NCBI GenBank assembly: GCA_050313295.1
Contig: JBNPLD010000010.1
Source: S5-A14a sp022766365
GTDB taxonomy: Bacteria; Bacillota; Clostridia; Peptostreptococcales; Anaerovoracaceae
Length of the DNA: 61,776 nucleotides
Direction: 5' to 3' (one strand)
Part shown: piece by piece, positions 54,390-61,776 of the stretch
How positions within the stretch are numbered: the stretch's first letter is position 1
How the letters are laid out: every line of letters starts with the position of its first letter
The notes under the pieces: generated by a model
The model's input: only the letters and a program-made list of their open reading frames with translations
The model's database searches: none
Told to the model about the DNA's origin: nothing
Program-made: the position numbers and the translations under genes

Positions 54390-54661
54390 GCTCGGGAAAG
54401 GCAAAAAGTTTTGATATAGAGAAAAGAAAAAAACTGGCATTTTTACTTAAGGAGGGATTTAATATAAAAACTATTGCAGAAAATATAAACGTTAGTAGGC
54501 AAAGTATATATAGAGAGCTGAAGAAAGGACTTAGTAACGAAGAATACGAATATGGAAGATATATTAAATACTCTCCTAAAAGAGCAATAGAAAGTGATGT
54601 TAACCGGTTTATAGGAAAAGAATCATTAGAGCTTTTAAAGGAGTATTACAAAGAAAAGTAA
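54386..54661 (+). CDS. small HTH protein
   Basis: This 91-residue basic protein has a clear helix-turn-helix (about 25-46: GFNIKTIAENINVSRQSIYREL), resembling the IS30/resolvase-type HTH_38. It has no catalytic domain, so it is probably a regulator of the replication/partition operon. It overlaps the replication gene at ATGA and is followed by parA after 10 bases. Confidence 0.75.
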   Translation: MSSGKAKSFDIEKRKKLAFLLKEGFNIKTIAENINVSRQSIYRELKKGLSNEEYEYGRYIKYSPKRAIESDVNRFIGKESLELLKEYYKEK

Positions 54662-54671
54662 AGGCGGCAAA

Positions 54672-55481
54672 ATGAAAACAAAAGTAATATCAGTAATAAA
54701 CTATAAAGGTGGAGTAGGAAAATCGCTTGTAACATATAATTTAGGGGCTTGTTTAACAGAGTTAAATAAGAATGTTTTGATGATTGATTTTGACGGTCAA
54801 GGAAATTTAAGTACCTTCACAAGAACTGAAAACGGAATGAAAGAGCGAAATATAGTAACAATGTTAGAGAGTGTGCTTGCTGGGGATAAAGACAGCTTCC
54901 CATATAATGACCCAATTGAAAATGTATCTAATTTTTCGCATAGCTTAGACATTATAACTTGTAATATAAGAAAAGAAAGTTTTTTCATAAGGGCATTATC
55001 CGAAATATCAAGAGAGACTATTTTAAAAAGATATATTGAAAAACTAAAAGACAACTATTCTTACGACTATATCTTAGTAGATAATGCACCCTCAGTTGGA
55101 CTTGATTTTCAAAACAGTTTAACAGCTTCAGATGAATACATAATAGTTACAGAACCGGAGATTGGGAGTGTTGAAGGAATATATCTAATTGATAACTTAA
55201 TTGGACAAGTTAAGAGCTGCTTAAATCCCGGTTTAAAACAATGCGGAATTGTAATTAACAAAGTGGAAAATAAAACAAATCTTCATAAGGAAATAAAGGG
55301 CATGATAGAGAATCTAAATGATGAAGATACATATATATTTAAAACATACATTCCAAAGTCAATTATTGCCGGAGAAAGTGAGTATGAGGGAAAGCCCATA
55401 GGGATACACAGTCCAAATAGTAAAATAGCAGTTGCATTTGATAACTTAGCAAAAGAGTTTTTAAAAAGAGAGTTACAATGA
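54672..55481 (+). CDS. parA: ParA-type partition ATPase
   Basis: This 269-residue protein has the deviant Walker A motif NYKGGVGKS (near 10-18), the Walker A' MIDFDGQGNL and LVDNAPSVG. It is a plasmid-type ParA expected to move DNA together with the ParB at 56635. AAGGCGG precedes the start. It is coupled by ATGA overlap to a small membrane protein. Confidence 0.93.
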   Translation: MKTKVISVINYKGGVGKSLVTYNLGACLTELNKNVLMIDFDGQGNLSTFTRTENGMKERNIVTMLESVLAGDKDSFPYNDPIENVSNFSHSLDIITCNIRKESFFIRALSEISRETILKRYIEKLKDNYSYDYILVDNAPSVGLDFQNSLTASDEYIIVTEPEIGSVEGIYLIDNLIGQVKSCLNPGLKQCGIVINKVENKTNLHKEIKGMIENLNDEDTYIFKTYIPKSIIAGESEYEGKPIGIHSPNSKIAVAFDNLAKEFLKRELQ

Positions 55482-55789
55482 CAATGCGAAAACTATTTTA
55501 TAAGGATCTGTTTTATTTAGCAGTATCTATAGTTTTACTTAAAGGTTTATATGAAGTGTATTACATCAATTTGTTCCCATCAAAAGAATTTTGGATTTGT
55601 TATAAAGATATTCTAATTAATAAAGGAATTATACTTAGCTTAATATGGATTGTACTATATAAGTTGCTTGGTGAACCATATTATACAAAAAATAATATAT
55701 CAATGATTATATTGTTTTTTATCAATGTGTTTGTATTAACGAATATGTTCCTTATATGTTTTGCTCTAAGTGCTTTAGTACGCAGTTAA
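55478..55789 (+). CDS. small membrane protein
   Basis: This 103-residue protein has three hydrophobic stretches (about 10-27, 40-60 and 72-98). It is unrecognised. It overlaps the parA stop (ATGA) and its 3' end overlaps the convergent gene at 55752 by 38 bases. Confidence 0.6.
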   Translation: MTMRKLFYKDLFYLAVSIVLLKGLYEVYYINLFPSKEFWICYKDILINKGIILSLIWIVLYKLLGEPYYTKNNISMIILFFINVFVLTNMFLICFALSALVRS

Positions 55790-56519
55790 GTAAATAGTTT
55801 AATAGAATGACGACATCTCTTAAGTAATATACCAAAATTAAAACCAATAAAAAACCAAGTATCGTTTTAAAAAATAAAAATATACCTTTTTTATCATGTT
55901 TGAAAATTTCTTTAGAATAAGAAATTAAAATATACAAAAAGAGAGGGAGAATAAAAATGATATGTAATGTAGATAGAAATAGTCTGGGGTTATTTATAAG
56001 AGTTTCAGGCAAATCATGTATCGGTTTTACTACGCTTGATGATTTAAGGGCTATATAAACATTAAAAAGTGTAAAGATAAAAGTCAAAAATAAAAGAACA
56101 TAATTTTCAACTCTTTTATTTCCCATTAAAAATAGATGCATATAGCTTAATAAACACATAATAGAAAAAATTGTAATAAGTATTCTTAAGGGAATAACAT
56201 AAGGAACAACAAATGCATTGTTAATATAAATAATAATAACTAAAAAGAACAAGATGTGAAGCCAATCTAGGTTGTTGCTATCACTATTGGAACTAGATAC
56301 TTGAGATGTAGGATAAATATTATAAGTTGTCTTATTAAAACTATCTTTTATAGTATTATATTCTCCCTTGTTAATTGAAAAATCAAGTGAAACATTTGTA
56401 TTTGAAGATTTAATACTACGATTATCACCATAATTTATTGATGATTTTGTAAACACATTCTTTAAGAATAAAAAAATAAATTTAAAAGAATATAAAAACA
56501 GTTTTAAAAAATTTAGCAT
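55752..56519 (-). CDS. membrane protein of unknown function
   Basis: This 255-residue protein has a hydrophobic N-terminal segment, a serine- and asparagine-rich loop (about 28-85) and then about five membrane helices. No family is recognised. It is the only minus-strand gene of the plasmid-like segment and AGAGGA precedes its ATG. Its tail overlaps the opposite gene. Confidence 0.6.
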   Translation of the reverse strand: MLNFLKLFLYSFKFIFLFLKNVFTKSSINYGDNRSIKSSNTNVSLDFSINKGEYNTIKDSFNKTTYNIYPTSQVSSSNSDSNNLDWLHILFFLVIIIYINNAFVVPYVIPLRILITIFSIMCLLSYMHLFLMGNKRVENYVLLFLTFIFTLFNVYIALKSSSVVKPIHDLPETLINNPRLFLSTLHIIFILPLFLYILISYSKEIFKHDKKGIFLFFKTILGFLLVLILVYYLRDVVILLNYLLNCVLKHLEQNI

Positions 56520-56634
56520 AGAAATTCCTCTTTTCTTGTTATATTTTGAGATTTGACACCTACATTATACATTAAGGGAAGAGGAATTTTCTATATATTA
56601 TTAGTATCAAACTTTATATTAAAAAGGAGAAAAG

Positions 56635-57738
56635 ATGGCACTAAAGGTAAGAAGCAAAGAAGAGCTTAAAGAAGAGGCAAGAGAAAGACAAAGAAACATA
56701 GAGAATCAAAATTTAGGACTTGAGTATATGAATGACTTTAATCTGTCAATCACAAAAGAAGACCTAGAGAAAAAAGAAGTTAAATATATTCCAATATCAT
56801 CTTTATCAGAAAGTCCTAAAAACTTTTTCTCAAAAGTCTCAGGCGATAAAAGAGAAGAAATGATTGCCTCTTTAAAGTCGTACGGTCAAATCAATCCCAT
56901 AATCATAAGACCAAGAAGATGTGTAGAAGAATATAAAGATGAGATAGAGGGCGATTATGAAATTCTAGTAGGTCATACTAGAGTAGAGCTTTTAAAAGAG
57001 ATTGGAAAAGAAAAAGTAAAAGCCATAATAATTGAATGCTCAGATGTAGATGCAACACTTATCATAAATCAGTCAAATATACAGCGTGAAAATGTTAGCG
57101 ACATAGAAATTGCCAGAGGATATAAGGCGACATATGAGGCAGTAAAAAAGGACAAAAATAGCAATTTAATGGTGGGAGATACAAAAAATGAAAACGTTGA
57201 AATTTCAACAATTTCCCCGAGTGCTCATTCTGAGCACTCGGGAGATGAAAATAAAAAAACAGTTGAAATCGTTGCAGAAAAATATGGCATTTCACGTGCA
57301 ACACTACAGAGAAAAATGGCACTTGCAGATTGCATAGATGAGGTTGTTAGTCTATATGAAAAAAAGAAATTAACACAAGAAGATATTGGATATATTTCAA
57401 GGTTAGATGAATATACGCAAAAGTATATAGTAGATAGTATGTCCGAGATAAAAGATGAGCAAAAAGTAAAAGGGAAAATAATTTCAAAGGCTGCTTTAAA
57501 GGAAATCTGTGATAAAAACAAGGACTATGATTTAGATAAAGACGATATAAAAACAATACTTGACGGTCATATAGAAGATGTTGTTAAACCTAAAAAACAA
57601 GAGGGAACTAAATACATAATTCCGGATAAACTTTTTCCGGACTATGTTAGCAAAAATGAAAGGATTGAGTATTTGCAAAAGCTCTTATCATATGCACTTG
57701 ATGAGGGGTTAGAAATAAGAATGGATAAGGATAAATAG
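56635..57738 (+). CDS. parB: ParB-like partition protein
   Basis: This 367-residue protein has a ParB/Spo0J N-terminal CTP-binding-type domain (about 50-165: IPISSLSESPKNFF; MIASLKSYGQINPIIIRPR; ILVGHTRVELLKEIG; IIINQSNIQREN region) and a HTH (about 218-235, EKYGISRATLQRKMALA). The usual GERR is GHTR, as in plasmid relatives. It probably binds the iteron-like array at 58056-58191. AAAAGGAG precedes the ATG. Confidence 0.88.
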   Translation: MALKVRSKEELKEEARERQRNIENQNLGLEYMNDFNLSITKEDLEKKEVKYIPISSLSESPKNFFSKVSGDKREEMIASLKSYGQINPIIIRPRRCVEEYKDEIEGDYEILVGHTRVELLKEIGKEKVKAIIIECSDVDATLIINQSNIQRENVSDIEIARGYKATYEAVKKDKNSNLMVGDTKNENVEISTISPSAHSEHSGDENKKTVEIVAEKYGISRATLQRKMALADCIDEVVSLYEKKKLTQEDIGYISRLDEYTQKYIVDSMSEIKDEQKVKGKIISKAALKEICDKNKDYDLDKDDIKTILDGHIEDVVKPKKQEGTKYIIPDKLFPDYVSKNERIEYLQKLLSYALDEGLEIRMDKDK

Positions 57739-57757
57739 AAAACTAAAGGTGTAAAGC

Positions 57758-58051
57758 ATGAGATTAAAACAAGGATATACCAAGGAAGAAATTTTAAAGC
57801 TCAAGAGTAAGAATTTAAATCTTTTAACAAGTGGAGATATTACAGATAGATATAAAGAGCTTTTTCTTTTAGAAGAAGATGAGGGGCGAGAAATTTCAAA
57901 AGGGGAAAAAGTCATAAATAGAGTTAGTAAAGAGAAGCTGATTATAGAGAAATGGCAGACTAAAAATAATGGTGGAGATATAGATAAGTGCAGGCAGGAA
58001 ACAGGTCTTGATCCAAGAACTATAAGAAAATGGTGGAATGACAATTTATAG
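57758..58051 (+). CDS. small putative DNA-binding protein
   Basis: This 97-residue basic protein ends with an HTH-like segment (CRQETGLDPRTIRKWW, about 77-92). AAAGGTG precedes the ATG. It lies directly before the iteron array and may bind it. No family was recognised. Confidence 0.65.
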   Translation: MRLKQGYTKEEILKLKSKNLNLLTSGDITDRYKELFLLEEDEGREISKGEKVINRVSKEKLIIEKWQTKNNGGDIDKCRQETGLDPRTIRKWWNDNL

Positions 58052-58055
58052 GAAA

Positions 58056-58191
58056 GTGCAAATAAGGAATTTCATAATGCATATAAGAACAAAAAAACAG
58101 CAAAAAAGTACAAATAAGAAAGTTCAAAGTACATATAAGGACGAAAAAACTACATATAAGTACATATAAGAGGCAAAAACGTGCAAATAAG
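58056..58191 (+). repeat. helically phased iteron array
   Basis: Seven copies of [G/A/C]T[A/G]CA[A/T]ATAAG start at 58056, 58077, 58108, 58129, 58150, 58160 and 58181. Spacings are 21, 31, 21, 21, 10 and 21 bases, all close to multiples of the 10.5-base helix turn, so all sites face the same side. This fits a replication-initiator or ParB centromere array. Confidence 0.9.
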
Positions 58192-58509
58192 CATAAAAAG
58201 ACAGTTTTTATGCTTAAGAACCGGCCAGGTAAGAAAGCTGGAAAAGTGTTGAAATACCAATACTTATGTCCCATTTTTAAGACAGTTAAAAATGGGGTGG
58301 GCAGAATTGGTATACAAGATAAGCCAAAATTGCCCACTTACAGTGTGCATTTTATGCTTATCCAATCGCAAGCGATTGCTCAAAGACAGTTTGAGTTGCC
58401 AATAGGGATGCCCTATTGGATTGACCCTTATGTATTATCAAAAGTGTTTGATAATGCTATGGCAAAACTTTGCAAGTTTTGCTAAGGAAGATTTTCATAA
58501 ATGAAAATC
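58188..58509. repeat. array of about ten consecutive hairpins
   Basis: Stems with loops: 58188-58216 (12 bp, GACAG); 58244-58265 (8 bp, one G-U); 58270-58296 (11 bp, GACAG); 58297-58337 (stem with two A-A mismatches); 58363-58378 (7 bp, AA); 58379-58395 (6 bp, GACAG); 58399-58419 (9 bp, ATG); 58434-58455 (9 bp, AGTG); 58462-58482 (9 bp, TGC); 58490-58509 (9 bp, AA). Most are perfect. Three share the loop GACAG. The array may be an oriT, a single-strand origin or a processed RNA. Confidence 0.9.
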
Positions 58510-58540
58510 ATATAGATATTTAAGAAGGGAGAGAAAGTAT

Positions 58541-59278
58541 ATGGGTGCGAATAAGCATTTTAAGAAAAGTGCAGTCTTAAATCAAATTAAACATCTTGAA
58601 AGAAAACTTGAATATCCAAGTAACAAGGATATAGATTTTGACAGGACGCACTTAAATTATAGCCTGACACCTAAAAGAGAAATTTCTCCATATGAATACT
58701 ATAAAAAAAGGCTCAATGAAATAAGTGTAAAAAAAGAACGAAAAGATATTAACTATGCGAGTGGATGGGTTGTAACAAAACCTAAAGAGCTTAATGAGAA
58801 ATACGAACAAAGATTTTTCAAAGAAGTATATAATTTTCTAAAGGAAAGATATGGTGGAGAACAAAATGTAATTAGTGCTGAAGTCCATAAAGATGAGAAA
58901 GGAGAACCACATTTACATTTTATGTTTATACCGGTTACAAAAAATACTCCAAATCAGAACATGATGAAAGTCATAGAATTTTTTGAAAAGAAAGAAAACG
59001 TAGGAAAGAATAATACAGAAGCAGGAAGAGAACTTGGAATTGACAGAAAAACAGTAAGACGATATAGAGATTATAAAAGAGAAGATATAAAAAAGGGAAA
59101 ATTATCATCAAAAGAAGTGATAAATAAAAAGGATTTAATAACATTTCATAGCGACCTTGAGGATTACTTAAATAAGAAAAAGATACCGGCAAAGATTGTA
59201 AGTGGAATAACAAAGAAAAACGGTGGCAACAAAACGGTTGAGGAATTGAAAGCACAAGAAAGAGAGATTGAAAGGTAA
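58541..59278 (+). CDS. MobV-like relaxase
   Basis: This 245-residue protein matches the Mob/Pre family in its start (a HFKKSAVLNQIKHLERK segment followed by DIDFDRTHLNYSL) and in the metal-binding motif VHKDEKGEPHLHF (H116, E122, H124, H126). It is about half the usual MobV length and holds a HTH-like insert (about 150-172, NTEAGRELGIDRKTVRRYRD). Expected role: nicking at oriT for mobilization. The adjacent hairpin array is a candidate target. AGGGAG precedes the ATG. Confidence 0.85.
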   Translation: MGANKHFKKSAVLNQIKHLERKLEYPSNKDIDFDRTHLNYSLTPKREISPYEYYKKRLNEISVKKERKDINYASGWVVTKPKELNEKYEQRFFKEVYNFLKERYGGEQNVISAEVHKDEKGEPHLHFMFIPVTKNTPNQNMMKVIEFFEKKENVGKNNTEAGRELGIDRKTVRRYRDYKREDIKKGKLSSKEVINKKDLITFHSDLEDYLNKKKIPAKIVSGITKKNGGNKTVEELKAQEREIER

Positions 59279-59279
59279 A

Positions 59280-59855
59280 ATGGATTTGAAAAAAAACAAC
59301 TTTTTGATTATAATAACCTTAATAATATCATATTTAGTTTTATATGGAGAGGATTTTAGTATGCAAACAGATATAATCGCATTGGTAGTAGCGATAATTG
59401 GTGTTATAGGTGCTATACTTGCAAACTTTTTTCAATATAAAAAAGATAGTAATACAATAGGAACAGTAAAGCAGGATACAGCTTTAATATTACCAAAGGC
59501 GGAAAATATTGAAAGAGATACAAGAGAAACTCACAATCTCTTAATCGGGAAATTAGATGCGGAAATAGATAAACTGATAACAGGTAAGGATAAAATCGAT
59601 TTTATATTTGATGAGATAAACTATAAAAAAAGACTTGAAAGTGAATATAAAGGAGTGGTTGAGAAGGATAGAGTAGTTGCAAGTGTAGATAAAATTTTTG
59701 AAGATAATGCTAATCTACAAATTAAATTAAAAGAACTTGAAATTGAAAATAAAATGCTTATGGAGAAAGCATATAAATATCAAAAACTTTACGAAGAAGA
59801 AAGGGAAAAGAATATAGATATTGAAAGCAAAAATGAAAGAGACTTTACATTGTAA
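59280..59855 (+). CDS. membrane-anchored coiled-coil protein
   Basis: This 191-residue protein has two hydrophobic helices (about 6-22 and 28-48) and then a charged, strongly helical region with a coiled coil from about 95 to 185 (heptads of I/L/E/K). It might link the mobilization machinery to the membrane, but no family is recognised. The ATG at 59280 follows AAAGG closely; a TTG at 59268 is possible. It overlaps nothing after correction. Confidence 0.6.
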   Translation: MDLKKNNFLIIITLIISYLVLYGEDFSMQTDIIALVVAIIGVIGAILANFFQYKKDSNTIGTVKQDTALILPKAENIERDTRETHNLLIGKLDAEIDKLITGKDKIDFIFDEINYKKRLESEYKGVVEKDRVVASVDKIFEDNANLQIKLKELEIENKMLMEKAYKYQKLYEEEREKNIDIESKNERDFTL

Positions 59856-59868
59856 AGGAGAAGGTATT

Positions 59869-60165
59869 ATGTCAAACATTGATAAACTACAGCAAAAATA
59901 TAATTACAAAATAGTATATAAAACTAAAGATAGTCTTGATAAAACTGAAAAGGATTTTATCGAAGATAAGATAAAATATTACATGGATAAATTCAATCTT
60001 GAAAAGCATTCAGATGGGGCGATATATAAAAAGGCAGGATTTCCGGAAAACTCGGATTTTGGTAGTGTTACATTCACGTACTCATTTTTAAAGGATCATG
60101 CTGAATATTTTGATAAGTTAGAATGGCACGATTTAGAAGATAATGTTGTGAAAAAGGCTTGCTAA
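59869..60165 (+). CDS. small soluble protein, possible VapD partner
   Basis: This 98-residue charged protein has no recognised motif. The ATG at 59869 is fixed by AAAGGAG 8 bases upstream. It ends three bases before the VapD-like gene, the place where an antitoxin would be expected in a two-gene module. The partnership is inference only. Confidence 0.55.
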   Translation: MSNIDKLQQKYNYKIVYKTKDSLDKTEKDFIEDKIKYYMDKFNLEKHSDGAIYKKAGFPENSDFGSVTFTYSFLKDHAEYFDKLEWHDLEDNVVKKAC

Positions 60166-60168
60166 CTA

Positions 60169-60534
60169 ATGAAAAATGATAAATGGACTAATGGAGTTGT
60201 GCTGAGTTTTGATTTAAAGGTAGAGCTTCTAAATAAATTTTATGATGGAAAATATAACAATGCGTACAGGGACATAAAGAATTATTTAATAGATAAAGGG
60301 TTCGAACACCTTAAAGATAGCGATTATGTGAATAAAAGAATTGACAAATCTGAAACAGTGGATTTATTAAAAGAATTTATATCCGAAAATAAATGGTTTG
60401 CAAGCGTAGTAAACAAAGTTACGATTTCTCCTAATGTCGTAAGTCTAAATATTACTGAGGATATAAGGTTGCTGAGAGATATTGAATGGGAAGAAGAAAA
60501 GTTAAATTTACACAAGGAAGAAATTGAAATTTAA
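60169..60534 (+). CDS. VapD-like (Cas2-fold) endoribonuclease
   Basis: This 121-residue protein fits the VapD/Cas2-like ferredoxin fold. It starts with VLSFDLKVELL, with the catalytic-type aspartate D15 at the end of strand one. Then comes NAYRDIKNYLIDKGFEHL, similar to VapD's AYxDIRxxLxxxGFExxQ, and a late ENKWFASVVNKVTI. VapD proteins cleave RNA and occur on plasmids as toxins or persistence factors. The usual GS-Y after GFExxQ is altered to SDYVN, so activity is uncertain. Confidence 0.6.
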   Translation: MKNDKWTNGVVLSFDLKVELLNKFYDGKYNNAYRDIKNYLIDKGFEHLKDSDYVNKRIDKSETVDLLKEFISENKWFASVVNKVTISPNVVSLNITEDIRLLRDIEWEEEKLNLHKEEIEI

Positions 60535-60544
60535 AGGAGACATC

Positions 60545-61222
60545 ATGAACAAGATAAAAGAAAAGAAAAAGCTATTTGTTATCATCCTGATAATCTCCCT
60601 TATTGCAATACTGCTTGGAAGTTATGCAATATATAAAAACAGCAAGAAAGATGAAACAGCTAGTAAAATAGAAAAGGCAGAAAAACTTGAAAAGAAAGCC
60701 GAAAAGAAATTAAAGGAAGTAAAGAAATCGGGCGATAAAGAGGAAATTGCAAGGGCTGAAAAAGAGCTTAAGGAAGCAGAACAAAAGACGGAAGAAGTAA
60801 AAAAGAAGAAGGATACAAACTCCTCATCAGCAAGTGCATCAACTGCAAATACAAATAAGCCTAGCACATCATCAAAGCCTGCAAAGCCTAGCACATCAAC
60901 AAGCACTGCAAAACCTAGTAAGCCTGTAGATAAAAAACCAACTCCATCTAAAAAATGGGTAGTTGATAAGGCTGCATGGACAGAAACAATTAACCACCCG
61001 GCAACTTATAAGACGGTTACTAAGTACAGACCTACTTGGTGGGGTAAATTAAGAGATGGGAGTATAAAAATCTTTTATTCAGAAGAAGAAGCATATAATG
61101 CTTATGGTGATACAGTCGTTTCTTGGGGTAACGGAGAAGATGAGGCATATACAGAAACTGTATTAGATAGGGACGCGTGGACAGAAACCATAAATCACCC
61201 GGAAGAAGGACACTGGGAATAG
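60545..61222 (+). CDS. secreted/membrane protein with Lys-Glu stalk and W-x-E repeats
   Basis: This 225-residue protein has one N-terminal transmembrane helix (about 8-28), a highly charged coiled coil (about 35-90, repeated K/E heptads), a Ser/Thr/Pro/Lys linker (about 93-135) and a C-terminal domain carrying AWTETINHP twice (near 143 and 213). Signal-anchor topology puts the C-terminal part outside the cell. The ATG at 60545 follows AAAGGAG. Similar W-x-E-x repeats occur in surface proteins of mobile elements. The function is unknown. Confidence 0.65.
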   Translation: MNKIKEKKKLFVIILIISLIAILLGSYAIYKNSKKDETASKIEKAEKLEKKAEKKLKEVKKSGDKEEIARAEKELKEAEQKTEEVKKKKDTNSSSASASTANTNKPSTSSKPAKPSTSTSTAKPSKPVDKKPTPSKKWVVDKAAWTETINHPATYKTVTKYRPTWWGKLRDGSIKIFYSEEEAYNAYGDTVVSWGNGEDEAYTETVLDRDAWTETINHPEEGHWE

Positions 61223-61247
61223 GGTACAGAGCAAAAATAGTGTAAAG

Positions 61248-61277
61248 AAAAGGGGGCAGGTAATCTGCTCCTTTTTT
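61248..61277 (+). terminator. terminator after the W-x-E repeat protein
   Basis: AGGGGGCAG pairs with CTGCTCCTT (with G-U pairs), followed by TTTTTT. Confidence 0.75.
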
Positions 61278-61306
61278 AGTGGATCATGGGAGGATTGAGA
61301 AAAAAT

Positions 61307-61669
61307 ATGATTAAACTAAGAGAAAATACAGAGGTTTTAGAATTTATTAAGTCGGTTTTCCATATATTACGCAGGTTTATTAGTTTATTAGGAAGGATTG
61401 TACTATACACCATTTTTTTCATGGGGATATTTATAATCAGTTTTGCAATAATAGCTTACGAAAAAGGTCATGAATTAAATACAATAATGTTTGAAAACCT
61501 GAGTGTCAATCATATCCTAATCCTATTACCACCATGCTTTGTATTAAGCATAATCATGTACAGCATATTAATATTTCTATTTCCTCAGAAAAGAATGTGC
61601 TGTGAAATATCGTATACACAGCTTAAGTCACCAAAAGCAAAAATGATACCATTTGAAGATAAAAAGTGA
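61307..61669 (+). CDS. small membrane protein
   Basis: This 120-residue protein has two strong hydrophobic helices (about 30-52 and 70-95) with a basic N-terminus. It may start at 61307 (after GGGAGG, spacing about 12) or at 61286. No family is recognised. Confidence 0.55.
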   Translation: MIKLRENTEVLEFIKSVFHILRRFISLLGRIVLYTIFFMGIFIISFAIIAYEKGHELNTIMFENLSVNHILILLPPCFVLSIIMYSILIFLFPQKRMCCEISYTQLKSPKAKMIPFEDKK

Positions 61670-61725
61670 AAAAAGTAAATGATGTAAAACAGGAGAATAG
61701 TTCAAATGAAGATTAAATTGAGAAT

Positions 61726-61749
61726 ACCACCTTAACAGGTGGTTTTTTT
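61726..61749 (+). terminator. terminator at the window end
   Basis: ACCACC pairs with GGTGGT (loop TTAACA), followed by TTTTTT. Confidence 0.75.
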
Positions 61750-61776
61750 ATATGAAAAATCAAAATTATATAGTAG

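Larger units (their letters stand above)
58052..58540. other. non-coding control region of the plasmid-like element
   Basis: About 490 bases carrying the phased iterons (58056-58191) and the hairpin array (58188-58509), just before the relaxase gene. A 91-codon frame at 58210-58485 crosses the hairpins but lacks a ribosome binding site and is not considered a gene. Confidence 0.8.

Noticed and set aside
58056..58191. CRISPR array
   Set aside because: Repeats are only 11 bases, spacers are shorter than in any CRISPR, and no cas genes are present. The VapD-like protein is not Cas2 in a CRISPR context.
58210..58485. 91-codon open frame across the hairpin array
   Set aside because: No ribosome binding site. 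The sequence is explained by consecutive inverted repeats, and the predicted protein has no recognised domain.
61706..61735. Nine-codon ORF after CAGGAG near the window end
   Set aside because: It overlaps the terminator stem and is too short to support. It could be a leader peptide, but nothing downstream is visible.

Overview
The window looks like a chromosome segment from a strictly anaerobic, low-GC Gram-positive bacterium of the class Clostridia. The evidence is an LPXTG-like wall protein, CIRCE-controlled groESL, Rex, LexA with Bacillus-type boxes, CdaA/CdaR, two flavodiiron proteins and an amino-acid-fermentation operon. An amino-acid-fermenting member of the Peptostreptococcales/Anaerovoracaceae type (Mogibacterium/oral Eubacterium relatives) fits best. 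That placement is inference from gene content, not a database match. No rRNA, functional tRNA or CRISPR array was seen.

Layout. 1-6900: a flavodoxin-fold reductase and a flavodiiron protein (fprA); a tryptophan T-box-controlled trpB2 on the minus strand; a DUF1275 membrane protein; a TPP-riboswitch-controlled thiT; a PrsW-like protease. 7567-16436: hpf, then the cell-wall precursor and c-di-AMP block cdaA-cdaR-glmM-glmS, then ahcY, a DUF436 gene and a DJ-1 gene. 16526-20217: an IS200-like transposase remnant, a small stress membrane protein, lexA with two SOS boxes, and a divergent YibE/F pair. 20337-23482: an acyl-CoA dehydrogenase/EtfA-C/rubredoxin fusion translationally coupled to a second flavodiiron protein. 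24226-28853: a sigma-A promoter, a (AGAC)22 microsatellite in the 5' leader, an intrinsic terminator in the same leader, and a 1465-residue wall-anchored surface protein. 29446-35219: ptb-iorA-iorB-aminotransferase-buk, together a complete route from amino acid to organic acid plus ATP. 35402-41846: NifU-like protein, ribU, tsaE, tsaB-rimI fusion, tsaD, ABC-F. 42009-53282: acpP, rex, a 56-residue ferredoxin, a P-loop/Asp23 fusion, ogg, groES-groEL, murA, fbp class III and gdhA.

From about 53595 to the end the DNA becomes visibly more AT-rich and the content becomes plasmid-like: a replisome-organizer-type replication protein, HTH proteins, ParA, ParB, a helically phased iteron array, a dense run of perfect hairpins, a MobV-like relaxase, a VapD-like protein and several small membrane or coiled-coil proteins. 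This is probably an integrated plasmid or mobilizable element. No integrase is visible, and the right end lies outside the window.

Most notable signals: (1) the phased iterons plus hairpin array (58056-58509) between parB and the relaxase; (2) the (AGAC)22 leader combined with a terminator ahead of the surface protein; (3) the acyl-CoA dehydrogenase-Etf-rubredoxin fusion coupled to FprA, which suggests a dedicated oxygen or NO detoxification wire fed by acyl-CoA; (4) unexplained structured leaders upstream of cdaA and rex.
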